DNA of 64,000 bases from Cerina sp048266425 (GCA_048266425.1 JBLWZN010000024.1:1-64000); one strand, 5' to 3'; positions 1 through 9,193 are shown, counted from the first letter of the stretch. Numbers and translations: made by a program. Notes: generated from the letters alone by a model not told the origin.

Positions 1-121
1 AAAGCGATGGGAACTTTAAGCAACACACAAATTAGCATTAAGCTAAACAAGTCTAATAGTAAATTATGGAATGTTAGGAGACGTTTTAGATAATTAATCA
101 AATCAATTAAAAAGCGATCGG

Positions 122-1009
122 ATGAATACTTTACAGATTAATAATCTTACCAAAATCTATCCTAATGGCGTAAAGGCGCTGAATGGGATTAATTTGGAAA
201 TTACCAATGGGATGTTTGGCTTACTGGGTGCCAATGGCGCAGGGAAATCCTCCTTAATGCGCACCATAGCTTCTTTGCAGGAGCCGACTTCCGGCAGTAT
301 TTATTTTAATGGCACCGATGTTATAAGAGAGCCCAATGAAGTAAGAAAACAACTGGGCTATTTACCGCAAGAATTTGGTGTGTACCCCAAAATATCAGCG
401 GAAAAACTATTGACACATTTAGCCATTTTAAAGGGTATTGTAGATAAAAAGGAGCGAAAAACACAAGTAACCGCTTTGTTACAACAAGTAAATCTATACC
501 AACACAGAAAAAAATCGGTGCATACCTTTTCGGGAGGAATGCGTCAGCGTTTTGGAATTGCTCAAGCTTTGTTGGCAAATCCAAAATTGATAATCGTCGA
601 TGAGCCAACGGCCGGTTTGGATCCTGAAGAGAGCAACCGTTTTTTAAATCTGTTAAGTGAAATAGGCGAAAATGTAATCGTCATTTTATCTACCCATATA
701 GTTGAAGACGTAAGAAATCTATGCCCCAAAATGGCTATCCTTTCTAATGGAGAAATTGTAGCTGAAGGCAATCCGACCGACTTGGTAGCTAGCATTGAAG
801 GGAAGATATGGACCAGAATTGTCCCGAAAAGCGACATTGGATCATATAAAGCTCTATTCCATGTTATCTCAACAAAACTAGTATCCGGAGAAACCCAAAT
901 TCGCGTATTATCAAAAGACAAACCCGAAGCTGGTTTTGAAATGATAGTGCCCAATTTAGAAGATTTTTATTTCGCAACATTGTTTAATCAAACATTGGTA
1001 AGAGCCTAG
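122..1009 (+). CDS. ABC transporter ATP-binding protein
   Basis: Cytoplasmic ATPase of an ABC-2 type exporter, 295 aa. Walker A (GANGAGKS, residues 36-43), Q-loop Gln83, signature FSGGM (136-140), Walker B ending in VDEP (159-162) and switch His192 are all present, so it should be catalytically competent. About 80 residues follow the nucleotide-binding domain, a C-terminal extension common in the CcmA/NatA-like group. It ends 3 bases before the next gene, a permease fused to a peptidase, so the two almost certainly form one operon and one complex. The substrate cannot be told from sequence. Confidence 0.93.
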   Translation: MNTLQINNLTKIYPNGVKALNGINLEITNGMFGLLGANGAGKSSLMRTIASLQEPTSGSIYFNGTDVIREPNEVRKQLGYLPQEFGVYPKISAEKLLTHLAILKGIVDKKERKTQVTALLQQVNLYQHRKKSVHTFSGGMRQRFGIAQALLANPKLIIVDEPTAGLDPEESNRFLNLLSEIGENVIVILSTHIVEDVRNLCPKMAILSNGEIVAEGNPTDLVASIEGKIWTRIVPKSDIGSYKALFHVISTKLVSGETQIRVLSKDKPEAGFEMIVPNLEDFYFATLFNQTLVRA

Positions 1010-1012
1010 GCT

Positions 1013-4000
1013 ATGTTTAAAAAGTTATTACAATTCGAGGCGTTTTATCAATTAAAACAAAGGGCATTTCCAATTTTCGCAATCTTGTTTCTAGCATTGG
1101 GAATGTTTGTTGGCGGACAAGGTTTTGCTCCTAAAGGGCTGGATTTTAACGCTGTACATCAAGTGTATTTTCATATAGGTCTTTTTACTTTGGGAAGCGT
1201 ATTTATAATTATGTTTTTCGCAATAAGCGCCATGCTCCGGGATAAACAGCATAACATGGAGAGTTTAATTTATAGTTCCTCAATTAAAAAAGGCCACTAT
1301 TTTTGGAGTCGATTTATTGGAACATTTTTATTTAGTGTTTTATCATTTTCCCCGTTTATTATTGGTTATATCCTCGGCAACCAATTCTCAAACTTGGATG
1401 CGGAAAGAATAGCGGATTTTAAATTGCTGACTTACTTACAACCGTTTCTGTATCTCGTAATCCCCAACATCTTTGTCTGCACAACGATTATATTCTCCGT
1501 ATGCACGCTTACAAAAAATAGTACCGCAACCTACGTTAGCGCGGTGTTTATTTACTTGTTATATTTTGTGAGTTCAATCTTTTTGAATTCGCCATTATTG
1601 GCGCAAGCGGTTCCTGCTTCCCCAGAAAGTATGGCCATAGCTGCATTAGCAGACCCCTTTGGAATCGCTGCATTTTTTGAGCAAACCCAATATTGGACTC
1701 CTTTTCAAAAGAACACGCAGTTACTTTCTTTTTCAGGGCTATTTCTAATGAACAGGCTTATTTGGATCCTTGTTTCTGTCGGACTCATTTTGGTTACTTA
1801 TAGGCTATTTTCTTTCAGAAAAATCAACAAAAAGATAAAAAAGGAACCAAAAGTAAAAAAAGACAAGCGACAATTATTGGTATATAAACCCTTACAGGCA
1901 TCGCACAATTTTAAAGCACAAAGGCAGGCTTTCTCAGCGTTGTTAAAAATTGAATTGAAAAGCGTTTTTAGAGGCTTGCCCTTTATAGCCGTGGTATTAA
2001 TGTGGTTGTTTATTGTGTTCTCGGAATTGTACTCGACCGTGATAAGTGGTGGTGAGTATGGTGTGAGCGTATACCCGTTTACAAATCAGCTCATTGACTT
2101 AATAGTAGATCCATTGACCATATTCAGTTTGATACTCATTATTTTCTACAGTTCGGAAATAGTGTGGAAAGAACGCAGTCTAAACATCAATAGTATAGTC
2201 GATGCTACTCCCGTAAAGAATTGGGTTTTCTTTTTATCAAAATTCAGTGCTTTGTTATTGTTGCCAATACTATTGATTGCTACCGGAATTTTAATGTGTC
2301 TGGCTTTTCAAATCAGTTTAAACTATTCAAAATTTGAATTTAGTGTATATGCCTCTTTATTTTACTACTACGGGGTGCAGTTGGCAGTGTTTTGCATGGT
2401 TGCATTGTTTGTAAATAGTTTGGTGAAGAATAAATACATGGGGATGGGAGTCTTTGGGTTACTAGTTCTTTTAAGCTTAAAATCGGAAATGTTGGGCCTT
2501 GAGCATCCATTGACAAGTATTGGTCTTATGCCAAGAGTTACCTCCAATAATATGGATGGTTTCAATGGAATTTCAAATCTATACGATCATTTGGCAATCT
2601 TTTGGCTCGCTTTGGGGTCGCTATTGGTGTTCATTTCTTTTAAAATCTGGAACAGAGGGGTAGCAGCTACTTTTTCCTTTAAAATTAAACAGCTCAAAAC
2701 TGGGTACACAACATTTCAAAAAGTATCTTTTGCATTGTTAATATTTCTATTTGTTGGTGCTGGGAGCCTGGTTTATTACAATGTTAATATCGTTAACGAC
2801 TATAAAACCCAAAGTGACCGATTGGACATTTTGGAAAATTATGAGCGCAAATTTAAAAAATATGAAACCCTCGAAAGGCCAATTACAACATCCCGAAAAA
2901 CTGAAGTAGCCATTTACCCCAAGAAAAGAAGTTATTCTGTAAAGGCAAATTACGTATTGAAAAATAAAAGCGAACAGCCATTATCAGAAGTATTTATTAC
3001 AGAAAGAATTCCGTTAGAAAATGTAGCGATAGAAAATGCAACCTTGGTAAAACACGATTCAATCTATGGAATTTATCTTTTTCAATTTAAAAACACATTA
3101 CAACCTAATGATTCAGTTGCGTATACCTTTGAATTGACGAAAAGGTTAAAGGGATATGATGAAGATATTACGATCGTTAACAACGGGACTTATATAACGC
3201 ATAGAGATTTTGAACCTATTTTGGGTTATAGTGCTCAATATGAAATTGTGAATAAAACAGAGCGTCAGAAAAGAAAGTTGCCTACAAGAATAGAGGATTC
3301 CAACTCGGATGCGCACATCGTATTGGAAGATATTAAAAATGAGAAAATACGATTTGAGACCATTGTTTCTACAGATAAAGACCAAACGGCGTTGAGCTCT
3401 GGGAATATAGTAAAAGAATGGCAGGAGAACGATAGAAATTTTTACCACTATAGGTCTAAAGGTAAAATACTCCCCATGATTGCCTATTTTTCTGCAGAAT
3501 ATGCTATAAAGAAGACAAATTATAACGGTATTTCAATAGAGCAGTATTACGATGCAAATCATCAATTTAATATTGAAGAAGTTGAAAATAGCGTAAAACA
3601 AACGTTGGATTATTGTCAAGAAAACTTTGGTGCATACCCTTTTGACCAAGTGAGAATTGCAGAAGTCCCTTCCTATTGGTCGTTTGGTGGGTTTGCGCAT
3701 CCCGGAGTTATTAGTATGGTAGAGGATAGGTTGTATTTAGTGAATATTAGCGATCCGGAAACTTTTAATTTAGTAGCCAAAAGAACCATTCATGAAGTGG
3801 CACATCAATGGTGGGGGCATACGCTAATTGCTAAACCGGTTGCTGGTGGTTCTTTATTTGTTGAGGGATTTGCAAAATACACCGAAGCTGTTCTATTGGA
3901 AAAAAGGTATGGGAAAGGAGTATTGTATACTTTGAGTGAAAACGCTAGAAGTCGATATTTTACGGGAAGGTCTTTTGCAAGTGGGATAGAACCTCCTGTT

Positions 4001-4570
4001 TATAAAGTCTTTGGTCAAGGCTACATATCTTATGGAAAGGCCTTTACCGTAATGATGGCGTTAAGGGATTTAATTGGTGAAGGGAAAGTAAATCATGTAT
4101 TAAAAACTATTACCGACAAACATCGCGATATTAACAAGTTAGAAGTAAATTCTATAGAGTTGCTAAATGAAATTTATAAGGTAACCCCAACAGAATATCA
4201 CACATTGATCGATGATTGGTTTAAAAAGGTTATTACCTATGATTTGGAAATTGAAGACGGTTCTTATAAAGTACTGGCAGACGGGACTTATGAGATTTCC
4301 GTAATGGTAAAAGCAAAGCGTTTTGAAACTTTGGATAATGGGGAAATCAAACGGATTTTTATTAACGAACCCATTAAAATAGGAGTGTTTACGACGCATC
4401 CATCAAAGGTAGCGGACGATGGTTCTATTTTGTATTACCAATCAAATACAATCCATAAAGAAGAGACAGTAATCAAGATTATTGTAAAAGAGTTGCCCAA
4501 ATACATTGCTGTAGATCCTTTTGGTACACGTTCTGATGAAGATTATGCAGATAATCTCCTCAGATTGTAG
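1013..4570 (+). CDS. ABC-2 permease fused to M1-family peptidase
   Basis: A 1185-aa fusion. The N-terminal half (about residues 1-560) has two sets of hydrophobic segments typical of ABC-2 permeases. The remainder is a gluzincin peptidase domain with the zinc motif HEVAH (His927, Glu928, His931) and a downstream Glu in FVEGF. The His-to-Glu spacing is 19 residues rather than the usual 18 of M1 enzymes, and the usual G-x-M-E-N substrate motif is replaced by GFAHPG. Fused permease/M1-like proteins are known in Bacteroidota. The peptidase is probably outside the inner membrane, but this is inferred. It pairs with the ATPase just upstream; substrate and true peptidase activity are unknown. Confidence 0.9.
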   Translation: MFKKLLQFEAFYQLKQRAFPIFAILFLALGMFVGGQGFAPKGLDFNAVHQVYFHIGLFTLGSVFIIMFFAISAMLRDKQHNMESLIYSSSIKKGHYFWSRFIGTFLFSVLSFSPFIIGYILGNQFSNLDAERIADFKLLTYLQPFLYLVIPNIFVCTTIIFSVCTLTKNSTATYVSAVFIYLLYFVSSIFLNSPLLAQAVPASPESMAIAALADPFGIAAFFEQTQYWTPFQKNTQLLSFSGLFLMNRLIWILVSVGLILVTYRLFSFRKINKKIKKEPKVKKDKRQLLVYKPLQASHNFKAQRQAFSALLKIELKSVFRGLPFIAVVLMWLFIVFSELYSTVISGGEYGVSVYPFTNQLIDLIVDPLTIFSLILIIFYSSEIVWKERSLNINSIVDATPVKNWVFFLSKFSALLLLPILLIATGILMCLAFQISLNYSKFEFSVYASLFYYYGVQLAVFCMVALFVNSLVKNKYMGMGVFGLLVLLSLKSEMLGLEHPLTSIGLMPRVTSNNMDGFNGISNLYDHLAIFWLALGSLLVFISFKIWNRGVAATFSFKIKQLKTGYTTFQKVSFALLIFLFVGAGSLVYYNVNIVNDYKTQSDRLDILENYERKFKKYETLERPITTSRKTEVAIYPKKRSYSVKANYVLKNKSEQPLSEVFITERIPLENVAIENATLVKHDSIYGIYLFQFKNTLQPNDSVAYTFELTKRLKGYDEDITIVNNGTYITHRDFEPILGYSAQYEIVNKTERQKRKLPTRIEDSNSDAHIVLEDIKNEKIRFETIVSTDKDQTALSSGNIVKEWQENDRNFYHYRSKGKILPMIAYFSAEYAIKKTNYNGISIEQYYDANHQFNIEEVENSVKQTLDYCQENFGAYPFDQVRIAEVPSYWSFGGFAHPGVISMVEDRLYLVNISDPETFNLVAKRTIHEVAHQWWGHTLIAKPVAGGSLFVEGFAKYTEAVLLEKRYGKGVLYTLSENARSRYFTGRSFASGIEPPVYKVFGQGYISYGKAFTVMMALRDLIGEGKVNHVLKTITDKHRDINKLEVNSIELLNEIYKVTPTEYHTLIDDWFKKVITYDLEIEDGSYKVLADGTYEISVMVKAKRFETLDNGEIKRIFINEPIKIGVFTTHPSKVADDGSILYYQSNTIHKEETVIKIIVKELPKYIAVDPFGTRSDEDYADNLLRL

Positions 4571-4860
4571 GCGGATATAGTTAAGTAAATTGTAGGCTGT
4601 TATGCAATAAGGTAAGCGGGACTCCAGCAAAACGACTTTTACAACCGTGACAAACGAAATTAGCCAGTTGCTGATTGCTTTTGGCGACGGGTTGATGCAA
4701 TTGGGACGATATAATACGTTATTTCTGTAATTATTTAAAATGTAAGCGTACGTCGTTTCATATGGGTAAAAGCGAAATAGCGTCCTCAAAACTTCTATAA
4801 TTGTTTATTAACTACTAGTCATATTGGCAAAATACCATATATATTCATCAAGAATGGTGG
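4571..4860. repeat. Hairpin repeat family, copy 1 (degenerate)
   Basis: The gap before the next gene holds a diverged copy of the repeat found at 7149-7500. Shared pieces are CCAGCAAAACGACTTTTACA near 4624, GCTGATTGCTTTTGGCG near 4670, and a right arm near 4723-4760 matching 7433-7480 with about four fifths of bases equal. AAACGAC pairs with GTCGTTT further right. The block ends with CTTCTATAAT (4791-4800), resembling the TTGTnCTATAAT boundary of the downstream copies. No convincing gene lies here. Confidence 0.6.
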
Positions 4861-4914
4861 TATGACATGACCTACAAACATTTATTTTTATCGATTCTAC
4901 AATTGATACAAATT

Positions 4915-7113
4915 ATGAAAAAATTATTCTTAGGTTTTTGTTTATTGACAGGATTCGCAATCAAGGCTCAAACGTATGCCGATAAGCCGTTTCTACAAGA
5001 TAGTGCCGAAAAATTTTTCTTGGAGGAAGGCAATGTGGATTTACTTCAAATTGCCAGTGATCGAAACAAGGCTATTGCCATTCTTTCCAACCAAGGGCTA
5101 TTGCTCCCCTATGAAAAAAGGATTCGACAAAATGTACAATATCGACCCTTGATCGATATGGACATTGTTGCACTCACCAATTACCAAGGCCAATTCGTTT
5201 ATTTAACGGACAAGTCGGTCTTAAGCAATGCCTGGGCGGGGAATCTTTATATCGAACATAATATAAAGGCTCCAAAGGCAATGGGCATGGGCCCCGACTT
5301 TTTGACCCTGATAGCAGGGGAAAACGATTTTGTTATTTTTGAGAACAATCAGGAAGTTTGGAGGTATTCCATCAATAACCTTCAACCGATATCCGTTCAG
5401 TATGACCCTGATTCCGATCAGTTTTTAATTTTATCGGCAGAAGGTCTCTACCAAGTGGATTTTGGTTCAAAGACAACAAAAATGGTGTTTGAAGCCAATA
5501 ATTTGACATCGTTCAGTTTATTTGAGAACACCATTGTTTTGGGCACTACCAATGGGATACAGATTTTGGACCGAAAATCATTTGCCCCCAATAAACTGGA
5601 CCAAAGACTACCTTGGACCGAAATTACAAGTGTAAGGAACATTCGTGGCAGTTTATGGTTCGGGTCCACCAAGGGAGCCTTTAGGCTACGTAATGATGGC
5701 AAATACGATTATTACGCTTCAAAGCGATGGTTGGTCGACGATCGGGTGATCGATCTGGCGGAAGGTCCTGACGGCAGTGTTCTAATCCTTACCCAAAAGG
5801 GGATGGGCAAAATCAACTTCGTGCCCATGACCCTCGCCCAAAAAGCGGACTATTTTCAAGAAATTCAGCGTTTACGCCATATAAGGTACGGCTTTACCTC
5901 CGATCTAGCTATGAAAACACCCGGGGATATTTCTACCGGCTACTTTCACGATACCGATAACGACGGACTCTGGACATCCATGTACTTGGCAGGGGAGCTG
6001 TTTCGTTACGCTGTTACCAAGTCGGAAGATGCCAAGGAAAATGCCTATGAAGCCTTTGAGGCCATGGAAAGGCTGACAGCACTTCCGGATTTAAAAGGGT
6101 TTCCGGCCAGATCTTTTGAAAGGGATGGATATGAAGTGGGACTACATGCAAACGGATTTTCTGAAGAATGGCGGGTGAAGTATGAAAAGGAAAATGGCCG
6201 AATTTGGCAGTTATCCGACGATAAACTCTGGAGATGGAAGTCCACCACCAGCAGCGATGAGTCTGCCGGGCATTTTTTCGTGTACGCACTCTTTGCGGAA
6301 CTGGCTCCCGATCAGGAATGGAGAGATCGGGCCATACATCAAATAAAAATAGAGATGGACCATATTATGGACAACGATTGGTACTTGGTGGATTGGAACG
6401 GCAAGCCGACCGCTTGGGGAAAATGGAATCCGGAGTATGTAAATAGCTTTCCCAACAATGTAGGGGACCGTAGGCTGAATTCGACCCTTATCCTGTCTTT
6501 CTTGCAAACAGCTTATCATTATACAAAAGACAAAAAATATAAAAAGGGAGCTGAAAAGTTGATAAAGAAATATGGATACGATGAAAATGCCAACAGACCG
6601 GCTACGGTCATCGGGTTTGAAGAAGGGGAGGACTTAAGTAATGCCTGGAACCATTCTGATGATGAGATGTATTTTTTGAGTATGCCCTCCTTTGTTAATT
6701 TTTCCTTTTCGGAAGAGCAAAAAGAAGCACATTTCAATGCAGTAAAAAGTCATTGGGAAATTGAACGCTCTGAAAAAAATCCATTATGGAACTATCTATT
6801 TGCACTTTCCGGAGCAAAAAACATTGATAGTGAGGATTCTGCATGGTGGTTGCGGGAGTTTCCAATGGATCTGATCGATTGGAAAATTGACAACGACCAC
6901 CGTAAGGACCTGACCAAGATAGCACCTAATTTTCGAAACCAGACCTATACCGAGGTGTTGCCCGGTGACGAGAGAACGCTTCATTTGCACAATGGGGCCT
7001 ACAGAAACAATGGTGGAAGTGATGGCAACCGGGAATATGCCCCCTATATCTATTTGTTGCCCTATTGGGCTGGTAGATATGTGGATGCTATAAGTGCACC
7101 CCAGACTGAGTAA
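4915..7113 (+). CDS. Secreted protein: propeller-like N-part, helical toroid-like C-part
   Basis: A 732-aa exported protein. I start it at the ATG opening MKKLFLGF, since a clean signal peptide follows with cleavage likely after KAQ; an upstream in-frame ATG at 4867 would bury it. Residues about 30-310 show repeating beta-rich units with W/G/N-rich turns, like two-component-regulator or YncE-type propellers. Residues about 320-720 are helical and rich in Trp, Tyr and Asp (NDGLWTSMY, WNHSDDEMYFL, LPYWAGRY), which recalls the (alpha/alpha)6 toroid of glycosidases and lyases. I do not recognise the family and assign no reaction. No type IX C-terminal sorting domain is evident. It is flanked on both sides by one repeat family. 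Confidence 0.85.
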   Translation: MKKLFLGFCLLTGFAIKAQTYADKPFLQDSAEKFFLEEGNVDLLQIASDRNKAIAILSNQGLLLPYEKRIRQNVQYRPLIDMDIVALTNYQGQFVYLTDKSVLSNAWAGNLYIEHNIKAPKAMGMGPDFLTLIAGENDFVIFENNQEVWRYSINNLQPISVQYDPDSDQFLILSAEGLYQVDFGSKTTKMVFEANNLTSFSLFENTIVLGTTNGIQILDRKSFAPNKLDQRLPWTEITSVRNIRGSLWFGSTKGAFRLRNDGKYDYYASKRWLVDDRVIDLAEGPDGSVLILTQKGMGKINFVPMTLAQKADYFQEIQRLRHIRYGFTSDLAMKTPGDISTGYFHDTDNDGLWTSMYLAGELFRYAVTKSEDAKENAYEAFEAMERLTALPDLKGFPARSFERDGYEVGLHANGFSEEWRVKYEKENGRIWQLSDDKLWRWKSTTSSDESAGHFFVYALFAELAPDQEWRDRAIHQIKIEMDHIMDNDWYLVDWNGKPTAWGKWNPEYVNSFPNNVGDRRLNSTLILSFLQTAYHYTKDKKYKKGAEKLIKKYGYDENANRPATVIGFEEGEDLSNAWNHSDDEMYFLSMPSFVNFSFSEEQKEAHFNAVKSHWEIERSEKNPLWNYLFALSGAKNIDSEDSAWWLREFPMDLIDWKIDNDHRKDLTKIAPNFRNQTYTEVLPGDERTLHLHNGAYRNNGGSDGNREYAPYIYLLPYWAGRYVDAISAPQTE

Positions 7114-7148
7114 GGGAAAATAAATAACATTCTAAGGCACCTAGTCAT

Positions 7149-7336
7149 TTGTTCTATAATGGACTGGTGGCTGATTGCTTTTGGCGGCGAATTGATGCGG
7201 CAGCCTTATAACAACACTCGTTCATGCTTACCGCAAATTAGCTTTGATATAATTGCTGACGATATAGTCCTAGCGGCCGATATCTGCAATTATATCAAAT
7301 AGCGCAAAAAATGCGCTATCCGCTAATTTACTATTG
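7149..7336. repeat. Hairpin repeat family, copy 2
   Basis: Begins with TTGTTCTATAAT and carries GCTGATTGCTTTTGGCG as in copy 1. It contains a long imperfect hairpin: AAATTAGC (7235-7242) pairs with GCTAATTT (7322-7329), TTTGATATAATTGC (7243-7256) pairs perfectly with 7286-7299, and a side hairpin TAGCGCA/TGCGCTA sits at 7300-7318. The core ATAATTGCTGACGATATA is identical in copy 3. No open reading frame of note. Confidence 0.75.
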
Positions 7337-7500
7337 TTGTACTATAATGTATTTCGTTTTCAATTTTGAAGAACGATTCCAGTAAAACGGCTTTTACATA
7401 ATTGCTGACGATATAAAACACCTGCGGCGTTGTTATATCTGCAATTATGTAAAATGCAAGCATACGCCGTTTTACACGGGATTGATATTTGTACTATAAT
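7337..7500. repeat. Hairpin repeat family, copy 3, bounded by 12-bp direct repeats
   Basis: Bounded by exact direct repeats TTGTACTATAAT at 7337-7348 and 7489-7500. Inside is a hairpin of about 94 nt: GTAAAACGG (7382-7390) with CCGTTTTAC (7467-7475), TTTTACATAATTGC (7392-7405) with 7441-7454, and GATATAA (7410-7416) with TTATATC (7433-7439). All pairings were checked base by base. The asymmetric bulges resemble recombination-site or miniature-element folds. Confidence 0.78.
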
Positions 7501-7688
7501 CTACATTATGTAAAATAGAAATTATGATATGCCGGTTAACCCCCCTCCATTCGGTTCCCAATCTTTCATATGGTACCGTTGTCGAATAAAATCAATTTCA
7601 TCGTATATTTGTACCGTTTGTAGTAAATTACTTGCTTTGATATTACAGTTGCCGTAACTATGCAGTATAAATCACTAAAAAGACCTAT
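7501..7688. promoter_or_regulatory. Upstream region of CHRD lipoprotein with Bacteroidota -7 box
   Basis: TATATTTG at 7604-7611 matches the -7 consensus TAnnTTTG; a TTG at 7579-7581 could serve as the -33 element. A start site near 7618 would give a leader of about 70 nt. The prediction is by motif only. Confidence 0.4.
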
Positions 7689-8168
7689 ATGATGAAAAAG
7701 TTCCCCCTTTTGTACTTATTTATGCTTTCGGTTGTCCTGGTCGGTTGTTCTAAGGACAGCAATTCCAGCACGGATCCCGATCCCGTTGATCCAGCAATAC
7801 CGAGCAGTGTAACCTATCAGTTAAACTCGGTAGCGAAACCCGAAGTGAGCGGCAAGGTTACCTTTAAAAAAGTTGACGATGCGACTACGGAAGTTACCTT
7901 GCAATTGAACGGATCTTCCACCGATATCCATATTGGACATGTGCATATTGGCAATGCCTTAAGTGGCGGCGATGTTGCCATTACCCTTTTGCCAATAGAG
8001 TGCGATTGTGAAAACAGTATTACTTTGGTTACAAAATTGGATAATGGAACCGCTATTTCCTATAAGGAGCTGTACAATTTTAACGGCTATGTAGATATTC
8101 ATCAGAGCGAAGATGACATGGACACTATTATAGCGCTTGGAAATATTGGTAAAAACGCCAACAAATAA
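7689..8168 (+). CDS. CHRD-like domain lipoprotein
   Basis: A 159-aa lipoprotein with lipobox Cys20 in VVLVGC, followed by a Ser/Asp/Pro-rich linker. Residues about 37-155 resemble the CHRD domain: a beta-rich run with IHIGHVHIGNALSGGDVAITL, where the His-rich H-x-H stretch is typical, and a closing NGYVDIHQS. Domains of this kind occur in exported bacterial proteins of unclear role. Two ATGs lie in tandem at 7689 and 7692; either could start it. It stands alone, followed by a strong terminator. Confidence 0.78.
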   Translation: MMKKFPLLYLFMLSVVLVGCSKDSNSSTDPDPVDPAIPSSVTYQLNSVAKPEVSGKVTFKKVDDATTEVTLQLNGSSTDIHIGHVHIGNALSGGDVAITLLPIECDCENSITLVTKLDNGTAISYKELYNFNGYVDIHQSEDDMDTIIALGNIGKNANK

Positions 8169-8198
8169 ATAGAACAGTACTTTTATAAAATAAAAAGA

Positions 8199-8230
8199 AA
8201 TCCCCGATTCGATCGAATCGGGGATTTTTT
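8199..8230. terminator. Bidirectional intrinsic terminator, perfect palindrome
   Basis: Bases 8199-8226 form a perfect 28-bp palindrome (14-bp arms meeting at 8212/8213), with A-rich sequence on the left and a T-run on the right. It can end the lipoprotein gene on the plus strand and the coiled-coil gene on the minus strand. Confidence 0.9.
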
Positions 8231-8262
8231 AATATTTTTTTCCTAGTTAAAAAGTCGATTCC

Positions 8263-8601
8263 CTAACTTCTTGCGATATGGATATAATCATCAACTCCCT
8301 GTTGCAATTCTGTAAATTCCTTGAACTGCTGTTTAATGGAATCCATCAAATCCGTAAACGACTTCCTTGGTTCCCTCAGGCTAGCAAGTATTTCCTGATT
8401 GGTATTCTTTAAATACTCCATTCGGCTCTTTAAGTATTCTATCTGCTGAAACAAGCTATAGGTTCTCGGTTCAAGCACATAAGAACTCAACTTGGCCTTT
8501 AGTTGTTTAAGTTCTTTGTTGTTCCTTTCAAGCTTAATGATACAATTGTCTCTGTTGGCTTCTTTAGCCAGATGGTGATTTCGGAGCGAGGCTGTTTTCA
8601 T
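8263..8601 (-). CDS. Small coiled-coil protein, function unknown
   Basis: A 112-aa cytoplasmic protein with no signal peptide or membrane segment. Residues about 20-100 are strongly helical with heptad-like Leu/Ile spacing (LERNNKELKQLKAKL, IEYLKSRMEYLKNTNQEIL), so a coiled coil is likely. I do not recognise a family. It is divergent from the hibernation factor gene, with a 207-bp spacer, and converges on the lipoprotein gene through a shared palindromic terminator. Confidence 0.65.
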   Translation of the reverse strand: MKTASLRNHHLAKEANRDNCIIKLERNNKELKQLKAKLSSYVLEPRTYSLFQQIEYLKSRMEYLKNTNQEILASLREPRKSFTDLMDSIKQQFKEFTELQQGVDDYIHIARS

Positions 8602-8808
8602 GATGTAGGGATTTTGGGTTCATAGAAGGGATTGTTTTGGAATTTGTAGGTAAATTAAGCAATTAAAATCACATCTGCAATAGCTAATTATCGGATTATC
8701 AGACTTTAACTTTTATTTATACTTAGATTAATATTTTCTTTATAATTTAAAACTTGGTTTGCATCTCCTATCTTTATAACTTAACACAGTAATTCAAAAC
8801 GACTATAT

Positions 8809-9111
8809 ATGACAATCCACTTTGAATATGACGATGTCGCAGCTAGTGAAAGACTGGAAGACATGACCACAAAAAAGCTTAATAAACTACTGGATAAGTA
8901 CGACTTTCTTGTAAAGGCCGACGTTTTTTTTAAAAAGGAAAATACTTCTTCCCATGATACGGGTAGAATTTGCAACATTAAGCTGAGCGTTCCGGGACCC
9001 CTGTTGTTCGCAGAAGCTTCCCATGGCTCTTTTGAGGCCTCCATTGCAGAATCTGTCGATGATCTTGAACGACAACTTCGTAAACGCAAGGGAAAGATGC
9101 AGTCACACTAA
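8809..9111 (+). CDS. hpf: Ribosome hibernation promoting factor (short HPF/RaiA type)
   Basis: A 100-aa protein of the HPF/YfiA family, which binds the 30S decoding centre and silences ribosomes in stationary phase. The layout is the expected beta-alpha-beta-beta-beta-alpha: an amphipathic helix (ASERLEDMTTKKLNKLLDKYDFL) after the first strand and a Lys/Arg-rich last helix (ESVDDLERQLRKRKGK). It lacks the long-form C-terminal dimerisation domain, so a separate factor would be needed for 100S formation by that route. An upstream TATCTTTA at 8769-8776 is a near-consensus -7 box. It stands alone, with a terminator directly after it. Confidence 0.85.
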   Translation: MTIHFEYDDVAASERLEDMTTKKLNKLLDKYDFLVKADVFFKKENTSSHDTGRICNIKLSVPGPLLFAEASHGSFEASIAESVDDLERQLRKRKGKMQSH

Positions 9112-9120
9112 AATAATTTC

Positions 9121-9156
9121 AAAAAAAACTCCCGAACAAATCGGGAGTTTTTTTTA
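9121..9156. terminator. Intrinsic terminator
   Basis: ACTCCCGA (9128-9135) pairs with TCGGGAGT (9141-9148), loop ACAAA, flanked by eight A on the left and a run of T on the right. It serves the HPF gene and probably the opposing gene at 9194-9571. Confidence 0.9.
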
Positions 9157-9193
9157 ATATAGTTATGTAAATTTCATTAAAAATAACGAGCTG

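Noticed and set aside
4442..4789. A 115-aa minus-strand frame over the end of the permease gene and the repeat
   Set aside because: It crosses from the real gene into the hairpin repeat, has no start context and no recognisable feature.
4915..7113. Type IX secretion cargo
   Set aside because: The C-terminus shows no sorting domain, so export by the Sec route alone is the safer reading.
7149..7500. CRISPR array
   Set aside because: The repeats are too long, too few and internally hairpinned, with no regular spacers and no cas genes nearby.
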